From contig MSGS01000041.1 of assembly GCA_001940855.1 (NCBI GenBank), positions 1 through 47,472 on the forward strand: a stretch of 47,472 nucleotides of DNA, read 5' to 3'. Both the position numbers and the translations under genes were made by a program. A model generated the notes under the pieces. It worked only from the letters and a program-made list of their open reading frames with translations. It searched no databases and was not told the DNA's origin. Shown one piece after another: positions 30,023 to 36,618 of this stretch. Position 1 is the stretch's first letter; every line of letters starts with the position of its first letter. The DNA comes from Christensenellaceae bacterium Phil1 (GTDB lineage Bacteria; Bacillota; Clostridia; Christensenellales; CAG-138).

Positions 30023-31720
30023 ATGAAATTCAGCGAATATGCATACAAAAGGCCGGTTTTTGAGGATGTGAAGGAGCAGCAACTCAAGCTTATAGCGGAG
30101 CTTGGCTACGCAAAAAGCTTTGAACAGGCGGAGAAGGCTTTTCTTGACAGCGAAAAGCTGAACCGTTCCGTGCAAACGATGGGCACGCTTGCGTCAATAC
30201 GCTTCACGCTCAATACCGCGGATGAATTCTATAAGGCGGAGCAGGAATTCTGGGACGAAACAAGCCCGCTTTTGATGGAGCTTGGCGTTAAAATGAGCGC
30301 GGCGCTGCTTGCATCCCCGTTCAAGGCCGACTTTGAAAAGAAATACGGCGAAATGCTCATAAAGAACGCGGAGCTTTCCGTAAAGAGCATGACGCCGGAA
30401 CTTGTGCCGCTGATGCAGGAAGAAAACAGGCTCAGCAGCGAATACAGCGCCCTTACATCAAGCATGAGCGTAACCTATCAGGGCGAGGAATGCAACAATT
30501 ACGGCCTGCTCAAATACATGGAAAGCAAAGATAGGGACATTCGCCGCGGCGCGTTCCATGCGTGGGCGGGATGGTTTGCCGATAATGAAAAGAAGCTGGG
30601 CGAGCTTTACGATAAGCTGGTGCATTTAAGGCACCGCATGGGCAAGATAATGGGCTTTGAAACGTTCACGCCGCTCGGATACATGAACATGGGCCGCATG
30701 GACTACACCGCAAAGGAGGTCGCCAAATACCGCGAGCAGGTAGTTAAATACATCGTGCCCGTATGTACGGAGCTGCGCAAGCGGCAGGCCAAGCGCCTTG
30801 GCATAGATAAGCTGCGCTACTTTGACGAAAAGCTGCTGTTCACCAGCGGCAATGCCGACCCGATAGGCGACCGCGACTTTATGGTTGACGCGGCTAACAA
30901 AATGTATCACGAAATGAGCAAGGAAACGGGCGAGTTCTTCGACTTTATGCGCGAGCATGAGCTGATGGATCTTGAGACCCGCCCGAACAAGGCCGTAGGC
31001 GGATACTGCACGTTTATAGCGGATTATGATTCGCCGTACATATTCTCCAACTTCAACGGCTCCGCGGCGGATGTGGGCGTACTTACGCACGAGGCAGGCC
31101 ACGCGTTTGAAGCGTTCTGCGCCAGCCGCCATCAGCCCATTTCCGAATACTGCTGGAGCACCAGCGAGGTGAACGAGATACACTCCATGTCCATGGAATA
31201 CTTTGCGTATCCGTGGCTGGGGCTGTTCTTCGGCGACGGCGTTGTGAAGAACCGCTATACCCACATGATGGAGGCGCTCACGTTCATACCCTACGGCTGC
31301 TGCGTGGACGAATATCAGCACATTGTGTATGAAAATCCCGACCTTACGCCGGATGAACGCACCGCCGCATGGAAGGAGCTTGAAAAGAAGTACCTGCCAG
31401 ACCGCGATTACGACGGCGTGGAGGTAATGGAAAAGGGCGGATTCTGGATGCAGAAGCTGCATATATTCACATCCCCGTTCTATTATATCGATTATACGCT
31501 TGCCTCCATGGGCGCGTTTGAGCTTTTCGGCCGCATGCAGGAAAACCGCGAACAGGCATGGAAGGATTATTACACGCTGTGCTGCGCGGGCGGCAGCCTG
31601 CCGTATCTCAGCCTGCTGAAGCTTGCGCATCTGTCCAATCCCTTTGAGGAAGGCACTGCGCAGCGCGCGATAGCGCCGCTGGTGAAAGCGCTTGACGAGA
31701 TAGACGATATGAGCCTGTAA
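30023..31720 (+). CDS. M3 family oligoendopeptidase
   Basis: The 565-residue cytosolic zinc peptidase contains HEAGH at 356-360 with Glu357 as catalytic base, and Glu385 in NEIHSMSMEYFAYP as third zinc ligand, the standard M3 pattern. The length matches PepF-type enzymes, which degrade short peptides. The ATG at 30023 follows GGGAGG. Upstream, TTGCAT and TATAAA form a moderate promoter. The terminator at 31751-31772 lies downstream. Confidence 0.95.
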   Translation: MKFSEYAYKRPVFEDVKEQQLKLIAELGYAKSFEQAEKAFLDSEKLNRSVQTMGTLASIRFTLNTADEFYKAEQEFWDETSPLLMELGVKMSAALLASPFKADFEKKYGEMLIKNAELSVKSMTPELVPLMQEENRLSSEYSALTSSMSVTYQGEECNNYGLLKYMESKDRDIRRGAFHAWAGWFADNEKKLGELYDKLVHLRHRMGKIMGFETFTPLGYMNMGRMDYTAKEVAKYREQVVKYIVPVCTELRKRQAKRLGIDKLRYFDEKLLFTSGNADPIGDRDFMVDAANKMYHEMSKETGEFFDFMREHELMDLETRPNKAVGGYCTFIADYDSPYIFSNFNGSAADVGVLTHEAGHAFEAFCASRHQPISEYCWSTSEVNEIHSMSMEYFAYPWLGLFFGDGVVKNRYTHMMEALTFIPYGCCVDEYQHIVYENPDLTPDERTAAWKELEKKYLPDRDYDGVEVMEKGGFWMQKLHIFTSPFYYIDYTLASMGAFELFGRMQENREQAWKDYYTLCCAGGSLPYLSLLKLAHLSNPFEEGTAQRAIAPLVKALDEIDDMSL

Positions 31721-31750
31721 GCCATACACCAAATATGATGTAAAACTAAA

Positions 31751-31772
31751 AGGGACGCTTTTCGGCGTCCCT
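31751..31772. terminator. Bidirectional terminator between convergent genes
   Basis: AGGGACGC (31751-31758) and GCGTCCCT (31765-31772) pair around TTTTCG. On the minus strand it is followed by TTTTAGTTTT, so it should end the kinase transcript, and it probably also ends the M3 peptidase gene. Confidence 0.8.
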
Positions 31773-31789
31773 TCAGCATGCTGTTATGT

Positions 31790-32356
31790 TCAGTTCATCA
31801 GCACCATATCGCACCTTTCGCGCACGGCGCACTCGGCAAAATAGAATTCCTCGCGCGGTATCCAAACCGTGCGGAATGCTTCAACGTGGTTCGAATTGCG
31901 CACGGCAATGCGGCTTAGCTGCTTTTCGGGCGCAATGTCCATAAAAACCTTTATGCCGAGCATATCGGCCAAGCACGGATGGCAGCTATATGAGCCTTCT
32001 ATGATTATGTTCGCCGCCGCGCTAAGTCTGACAGTTGGGAGAAATCTATCCTCGTGGCAGGCATACGGACGGTATACGGCATCGCTGCCGGATTTCAGCG
32101 GCAGTATTATTTCATTCTTCAGCCGCTCAAACTCAATATTCCCGCCGGGCTGTGCCATGCGCTCAGGCGTGCGGAGCGCAAAGGGCAAATAGAAATCATC
32201 CATATGCACAACGGCGCAGCTAAGATAGGCCGAAAGCTTGGCGGCAAGCGTTGTTTTGCCTGCGGCGCAGCGTCCGTCTATCGATAGCATATAAGGCTCA
32301 CGCGGCTGCATATCCGTTATCAGCCCGAGCACGGCGGAAACGTTAGCGTCATTCAT
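31790..32356 (-). CDS. P-loop kinase of the uridine kinase/phosphoribulokinase fold
   Basis: The 188-residue protein has a Walker A motif GRCAAGKTT at 28-36 and the typical DDFYL stretch after beta strand 2 (about residues 52-57), which resembles nucleoside and vitamin kinases. The substrate cannot be read. It overlaps the ECF S-component gene by eight bases, so the two form an operon; that pairing suggests salvage of a vitamin or nucleoside imported by the S-component. The ATG at 32356 lies inside the upstream gene, a sign of coupled translation. Confidence 0.82.
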   Translation of the reverse strand: MNDANVSAVLGLITDMQPREPYMLSIDGRCAAGKTTLAAKLSAYLSCAVVHMDDFYLPFALRTPERMAQPGGNIEFERLKNEIILPLKSGSDAVYRPYACHEDRFLPTVRLSAAANIIIEGSYSCHPCLADMLGIKVFMDIAPEKQLSRIAVRNSNHVEAFRTVWIPREEFYFAECAVRERCDMVLMN

Positions 32357-32909
32357 CCGCAGCTTCCGGTATTTCAGAGCGCTTGAATTTGATCAAGCCT
32401 GTTTTGTCCAGCGCAAACATGATTGCTGGGATAAGCACAAGCTGAACTATTATTCCCGGTACGGCGTTGACGAACGCGCCCGCCATGAACGCCTGCCATG
32501 TGAACGCATTGCCCTGAAGCCCCAATATCACTATTTGCGCAGCGCCCCAAATAAGCCTGCCGGCAAGCATGGCTATTATCATGGAACAGTACAGCGCAAC
32601 AATGCCCTGCTTACGGGCGCGGCTGTACAGGAAGCCCGCCACAAAGCCGTATGTAGCCAACTCAAACGTCATGGCCAAGGCAACATAAAAGGGCGGCATA
32701 ATGAAAAACAGGCTGCGCGTGAGAGGGAGTATAAGGCCGACTATTGCGCCGTATTGCCAGCCGCATATAAGCCCGCAAAGGAACACGGGAATATGCATGG
32801 GCAGCAGCATGGAGCCGAATTGGGGAATCTGCCCCGTAAGGAAGGGAAGCACATAACCGAGTGCTAAGAATAATGCCGAAAGAGTAAGGTTTCTTGTGTA
32901 TTTGCGCAT
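32349..32909 (-). CDS. ECF transporter substrate-binding (S) component
   Basis: The 186-residue membrane protein has about six hydrophobic helices with a conserved ECF-like signature (ALFLALGYVLPFLTGQ, then MHIPVFLCGLICGW). It would bind a vitamin-like substrate and pair with energy-coupling EcfA/EcfT proteins, which are not in this window. ATG 32909 follows GGAGTG at the right spacing; the longer frame starting at 32966 is an extension into the promoter. The downstream kinase overlaps it by eight bases. Substrate unknown: biotin, riboflavin and folate signatures are not evident to me. Confidence 0.83.
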   Translation of the reverse strand: MRKYTRNLTLSALFLALGYVLPFLTGQIPQFGSMLLPMHIPVFLCGLICGWQYGAIVGLILPLTRSLFFIMPPFYVALAMTFELATYGFVAGFLYSRARKQGIVALYCSMIIAMLAGRLIWGAAQIVILGLQGNAFTWQAFMAGAFVNAVPGIIVQLVLIPAIMFALDKTGLIKFKRSEIPEAADE

Positions 32910-33037
32910 ACGTTCACTCCTTTTTGCTAATATACCATATTTGAACATGTAATATAATACTATCACTTCGCTGCGGATTCAAAGCTTTTTTTCTATATAA
33001 ATGTGAACATAATTTGTTATATCCATAGCTGTAGGGT

Positions 33038-33067
33038 TTGACAACGCGTTAACAACAGGTATATAAT
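33038..33067 (+). promoter_or_regulatory. Promoter of the SDR gene
   Basis: TTGACA at 33038-33043 and TATAAT at 33062-33067 are separated by 18 bases. It precedes the SDR gene by 67 bases. Confidence 0.8.
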
Positions 33068-33134
33068 CCATATAAAGAGGGCTTAATAAGGCCCGTCACG
33101 TTATGCTATCAAATCTAATGCAGGAGGAAAAATC

Positions 33135-33968
33135 ATGGGTAAAGTATGCGTCGTTACCGGAGGCGGCTCCGGAATGGGACTGGCTGCGGCCAAATTTATG
33201 CCTAAGGACAGAATAATAGTTGTGTCCGGAAGAACAGAGAGCAAGCTGACTAAGGCTGTTGAGGAGCTGAAGGAAGCGGGCTTTGAGGCATATGCAAAAA
33301 GCTGCGATACTTCCAAACGCGAAAGCGTGAAGGCACTGGCAGAATATGCTGCGTCTCTGGGCGAGATTATAAACGTTATCCATGCGGCGGGCGTATCCCC
33401 TGCAATGAACGTTACGATGGAGGATATACTCCGCATAAACGCACTTGGCACAGTATATGTAAATCAGGAATTTGCGAAGCTGATGCATAAGGGCAGCGTA
33501 ATAATAGATATAGCGTCCATGTCCGCATATGCAATGCCTGAACTGATGCTGCCTAAAAAGGCCTATCCTCTTGTGGAAACGGACGAGGCGCTGTTCATCA
33601 AAAAGGCGCTTAAAATGACGGGCATAATAAAGGACGAATATCAAAAGAAAGGCCTTGCGTATTCCGTGTCCAAGAACTTTGTAACATGGTACGCGGCAAA
33701 GTGCGCGTTCGATTTCGGCCCGCGCGGCATCCGCGTGGCTTCGCTTTCGCCCGGACTTATCGCTACCGACATGGGCAACCTTGAAAGCAAACACGGCGGC
33801 AGCATGCTGGCAACATCCTGCGAGGAGCGCATGGGCACGCCGGAGGAACTGGGCTTTGCGATAGCAACGCTTGCGGACGAGCGCAACGGCTACCTTGCGG
33901 GCGTGGACATACTGTGCGACGGCGGCACGATACGCGGCCAGAAGGAATTTAAGAAGCCGAGGAAATAA
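33135..33968 (+). CDS. Short-chain dehydrogenase/reductase (SDR)
   Basis: The 277-residue protein has the nucleotide-binding motif TGGGSGMG at 8-15, an NAG-equivalent HAAG, and the catalytic pair Tyr176 and Lys180 (YSVSK), with a Ser in the strand IDIASMSAY. It is a classical NAD(P)-dependent SDR. The insertion between the Ser and Tyr (residues about 135-175) is longer than usual, so the substrate may be bulky or the family atypical. The ATG at 33135 follows AGGAGG. The single-gene transcript ends at the hairpin at 33986-34012. Confidence 0.92.
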   Translation: MGKVCVVTGGGSGMGLAAAKFMPKDRIIVVSGRTESKLTKAVEELKEAGFEAYAKSCDTSKRESVKALAEYAASLGEIINVIHAAGVSPAMNVTMEDILRINALGTVYVNQEFAKLMHKGSVIIDIASMSAYAMPELMLPKKAYPLVETDEALFIKKALKMTGIIKDEYQKKGLAYSVSKNFVTWYAAKCAFDFGPRGIRVASLSPGLIATDMGNLESKHGGSMLATSCEERMGTPEELGFAIATLADERNGYLAGVDILCDGGTIRGQKEFKKPRK

Positions 33969-33985
33969 AGCATTTACGTATAATA

Positions 33986-34012
33986 AAAAGCGGCTCCGGC
34001 GAGCCGCTTTTA
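33986..34012 (+). terminator. Terminator after the SDR gene
   Basis: AAAAGCGGCTC and GAGCCGCTTTT are perfect arms around CGGC, followed by TAG. The T-run lies in the stem's 3' arm. Confidence 0.85.
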
Positions 34013-34117
34013 GTAATGAGCAGGTTTGGTCTATTCACAGAAATAACTCCCCTTACATGAAGCTGACCTGACTGAGCGCAAATACAATAAAACAAATGGC
34101 ATTTGGCCAAAAAAGAG

Positions 34118-34146
34118 TTGACAACGCGGGGAAAAGGCTATATAAT
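34118..34146 (+). promoter_or_regulatory. Promoter of the infC-rpmI-rplT operon
   Basis: TTGACA at 34118-34123 and TATAAT at 34141-34146 with a 17-base spacer; a strong consensus promoter. Confidence 0.9.
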
Positions 34147-34154
34147 AACCAAGG

Positions 34155-34276
34155 TCAAAGCAGAAGCCCCGCTTCTCACCCGCCGGCAAGTGCGCCAGGC
34201 GCGGTAAGTAAACAATGAGTATTGCGATTTATCGTGAGTATATCATAGGTGGGTGCTTTGCATCCACTATTTTTTT
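34155..34276 (+). ncRNA. L20-type ribosomal protein leader with attenuator
   Basis: The leader contains AGAAGC/GCTTCT (34163-34177), a GCGCC/GGCGC hairpin region near 34193-34203, and the conserved single-stranded block GGTAAGTAAAC. It ends with a terminator: GTGGGTGC (34249-34256) and GCATCCAC (34260-34267) followed by seven T. In Firmicutes the L20 protein represses this operon by binding a tRNA- or 23S-like leader; the pattern and position fit that mechanism. Confidence 0.8.
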
Positions 34277-34292
34277 ACGGAGGTGTACCAAC

Positions 34293-34808
34293 ATAGCCAG
34301 TCAAGAGCTCTTGATAAACGAGGAAATTCGGGACGCAGAAGTCCGCCTCATCGACGAAAACGGCAACCAGCAGGGCATCGTAACCATAGATGCTGCGCTG
34401 AGGATGGCCGAGGCTGCCGACCTTGACCTTGTCAAGATCGCACCCACAGCGGTTCCGCCGGTGTGCAAAATTATGGACTACGGCAAATACCGCTTCGAAC
34501 AGACCAAAAGGGAAAAGGAAAACCGCAAGAACCAGAAGGTCATCGAGCTGAAGGAGATTCGCCTTTCGGCGACGATCGATCAGCACGATATGGAAGTGAA
34601 GGCGAAGGCCTGCCAGAAGTTCCTCGGCAACGGAGACAAGGTAAAGGTCACCATTCGCTTCAAGGGCCGCCAGATAAAGCATGGCGACATTGGAATGGAC
34701 GTGATGGACGCTTTCTATGAAATGGTGAAGGACGCGGCATCTGTTGACAAGCCCGCCAAACAGGAAGGGCGCAACATGATAATGATACTGGTGCCAAAGG
34801 CAAACTAA
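34293..34808 (+). CDS. infC: Translation initiation factor IF-3
   Basis: The 171-residue protein carries the IF-3 signatures NEEIRDAEVRLIDENGNQ and RFKGRQIKHGDIG. The start is an ATA codon at 34293, preceded by GGAGGTGT at 34279-34286. No ATG, GTG or TTG fits the family's N-terminus, which should begin a few residues before INEEIR. An upstream in-frame ATG at 34215 lies inside the leader and is unlikely. Rare infC start codons are a known autoregulatory feature. It heads the infC-rpmI-rplT operon. Confidence 0.95.
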   Translation: MASQELLINEEIRDAEVRLIDENGNQQGIVTIDAALRMAEAADLDLVKIAPTAVPPVCKIMDYGKYRFEQTKREKENRKNQKVIELKEIRLSATIDQHDMEVKAKACQKFLGNGDKVKVTIRFKGRQIKHGDIGMDVMDAFYEMVKDAASVDKPAKQEGRNMIMILVPKAN

Positions 34809-34835
34809 ACAATTTATCCAAGGAGGAAATACCCC

Positions 34836-35033
34836 ATGCCAAAGATCAAAACCCACAGGGGTGCAGCTAAAAGGTTCAACCTTACCAAGGGCGGCAAGGT
34901 CAAGCGGGCTAAGGCTTACAAGAGCCATATCCTGACCAAGAAGAGCACCAAGAGACTTCGCGGACTGCGCCAGACTGGTTACATCGCCGAGTGCGAGGCC
35001 AAGAAGGTGCGCGAACTCATCCCGTATAAGTAA
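34836..35033 (+). CDS. rpmI: 50S ribosomal protein L35
   Basis: The 65-residue, very basic protein starts with [23 protein letters not shown] and ends in the L35 tail LIPYK. Length and sequence match the L35 family without gaps. The ATG at 34836 follows AAGGAGG with good spacing. It sits 27 bases after infC and 15 bases before rplT, the standard operon order in Firmicutes. Expression should follow the L20 leader control upstream. High use of preferred codons, unlike the ATA-rich neighbours, fits strong expression. Confidence 0.98.
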   Translation: MPKIKTHRGAAKRFNLTKGGKVKRAKAYKSHILTKKSTKRLRGLRQTGYIAECEAKKVRELIPYK

Positions 35034-35048
35034 GGAGGAACAAATAAC

Positions 35049-35405
35049 ATGGCAAGGATCAAAAGGGCTGTAAACGCCGTTAAGAAACGCCGCAAGGTGT
35101 TCAAGCTTTCCAAGGGCTACTTCGGGGCCAAGTCCAAGCAGTATCGCGCCGCTTCTCAGCAGGTTATGCGCTCCATGGCGTATGCCTACGTTGGACGCAA
35201 GAACAAGAAGCGCGAATACCGCAAGCTGTGGATCGCCCGTATCAACGCGGCTGCGCGTATGTGCGGCACCAACTACAGCCGTCTTATCAACGGCCTTAAG
35301 CTGGCCGGTGTGGACGTGAACCGCAAGGTTCTGGCTGAACTCGCCGTAAGCGATATGGCTGCCTTCAAGCAGCTGGTAGACGTTGCCAACAACGCCAAGG
35401 CCTAA
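35049..35405 (+). CDS. rplT: 50S ribosomal protein L20
   Basis: The 118-residue basic protein begins [25 protein letters not shown] and includes the conserved [18 protein letters not shown] segment, both diagnostic for L20. It binds 23S rRNA early in 50S assembly and is the likely autorepressor of this operon through the leader at 34155-34276. The ATG follows AAGGAGG. The terminator at 35425-35456 ends the operon. Codon use is optimal, as for rpmI. Confidence 0.98.
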   Translation: MARIKRAVNAVKKRRKVFKLSKGYFGAKSKQYRAASQQVMRSMAYAYVGRKNKKREYRKLWIARINAAARMCGTNYSRLINGLKLAGVDVNRKVLAELAVSDMAAFKQLVDVANNAKA

Positions 35406-35424
35406 GCTTAAAACAGCAAAATAT

Positions 35425-35456
35425 AAGCACTCTTGATCGTTCAAGGGTGCTTTTTT
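35425..35456 (+). terminator. Terminator of the rplT operon
   Basis: AAGCACTCTTGA and TCAAGGGTGCTT pair with one wobble around TCGT, and are followed by a T-run. Confidence 0.9.
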
Positions 35457-35462
35457 GTTGGA

Positions 35463-35491
35463 ATAATAAAACGAGGGCGGAAATCCGCCCT
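35463..35491 (-). terminator. Terminator after the small membrane protein gene
   Basis: The palindrome GGGCGGAAATCCGCCC (35475-35490) is followed on the minus strand by TCGTTTTATT. Nearly the same structure occurs at 35949-35964. Confidence 0.75.
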
Positions 35492-35506
35492 GCGTTGAAA
35501 CAGAAA

Positions 35507-35881
35507 TTAAAGCTTGCTGTTGATGGCGTTTGCGAAGCGCTCTGAAATTACGGCGCATGATTCAATATGAATTTTGCCGTTCTTAAGATGAAGCGTCATG
35601 GAATCCGCATTCTGCTTTAAGCTTTCAATATCGGAAAAATAGTATTTTGTTTCGTTGCCGAACATGGTGCTATAAATGAATTCGTTATCATCAATCATTT
35701 CGACCCATTGGTTTTTATAGCACAATATTGCCGCGACTCCCAGGCAAAGGCATAATGCGAAGCCTATCAACGCATATACGGACACAACAAAGCACAGCAC
35801 TAAGCACGCTAATGCCCCGGCCAATAAAACGCAGCCCAAAACGCATAGCCAAGCTGGCATGTGCATATCTTTTTCTTTCAT
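35507..35881 (-). CDS. Small two-helix membrane protein with PH-like tail, function unknown
   Basis: This 124-residue protein has two hydrophobic segments (about 9-30 and 34-52) followed by a short beta-rich domain of about 70 residues (WVEMIDDNEFIYST and the repeated pattern of strand residues). That arrangement resembles small bacterial PH-like membrane proteins, but I do not recognise a named family. ATG 35881 is preceded by GGAGGG; an earlier in-frame ATG at 35914 has no ribosome site. It lies alone between the rplT operon and hpf, with its own terminator. Confidence 0.7.
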   Translation of the reverse strand: MKEKDMHMPAWLCVLGCVLLAGALACLVLCFVVSVYALIGFALCLCLGVAAILCYKNQWVEMIDDNEFIYSTMFGNETKYYFSDIESLKQNADSMTLHLKNGKIHIESCAVISERFANAINSKL

Positions 35882-35939
35882 AATGTTATACCCTCCGTTT
35901 TTATGATCTGCCATAAGACAGTTAGAAACAATATGATTT

Positions 35940-35966
35940 GAAAAACGAGGGCGGAGATCCGCCCCC
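35940..35966 (-). terminator. Terminator after hpf
   Basis: GGGCGGAGATCCGCCC (35949-35964) is followed on the minus strand by TCGTTTTT. Confidence 0.8.
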
Positions 35967-35981
35967 GATATCAGTTGATAA

Positions 35982-36524
35982 TCAGCATTCGGGTTCGATA
36001 AGGCCGTAGTTGCCGTCCTTACGCTTATAGATAACGTTTATCTGATTCGTGTCGCCATTGGTGAACATATAGAACGAATGGCCCAGCATTTCAAGCTGAA
36101 GCATGGCTTCGTCCACGGTCATGGGCTTAATGTCGAACCGCTTGACCTTTACCACCTTGGCCGCTTCTTCATCAAGATCGTCCTGCGTGAACGCATCCGC
36201 ATATACCGGCTCCGGCGCACGGAACGCGCCCGCCCTAAGGCTCTTTTCAAGTTTGGTGCGGTGGCGCACTATCTGCTTTTCAAGCTTGCTGAGCACATTA
36301 TCTACCGAGGCGTACATATCGCCGGAGGTTTCTTCCCCGCGGATTATGCCGCCCGCATAGGGTATCGTGACTTCTACAATGTGGCGGTTGCGCTCCACGC
36401 TGAGCGTAACATGCGCCTGGGTATCCTCAGGAAAGTACTTGTCCAGCTTGTTTACCTTTTTGTTGATAAGCTCCTCCAGGTAATCAGATACTTCGATGTT
36501 CTTTCCGCTGATCGTTATAATCAT
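35982..36524 (-). CDS. hpf: Long-form ribosome hibernation promoting factor
   Basis: The 180-residue protein has the HPF/YfiA N-terminal domain (about 1-100, with ITISGKNIEVSDYLEELI) and the C-terminal dimerization domain typical of long HPF (about 120-178, ending with MLQLEMLGHSFYMFTN). Such proteins dimerize 70S ribosomes into inactive 100S in stationary phase. Length and both domains are intact. ATG 36524 is preceded by AGAAGGAT. The hairpin at 35949-35964 closes the gene. Confidence 0.96.
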   Translation of the reverse strand: MIITISGKNIEVSDYLEELINKKVNKLDKYFPEDTQAHVTLSVERNRHIVEVTIPYAGGIIRGEETSGDMYASVDNVLSKLEKQIVRHRTKLEKSLRAGAFRAPEPVYADAFTQDDLDEEAAKVVKVKRFDIKPMTVDEAMLQLEMLGHSFYMFTNGDTNQINVIYKRKDGNYGLIEPEC

Positions 36525-36618
36525 CCTTCTTACCCCTTTCTTGCGGCCTTTTGGTTTGCGGCCGCTTATATTATCTCTTTCGTTAAGTGTAGCACAATTT
36601 CCTGCATGGCAGTGTAAA

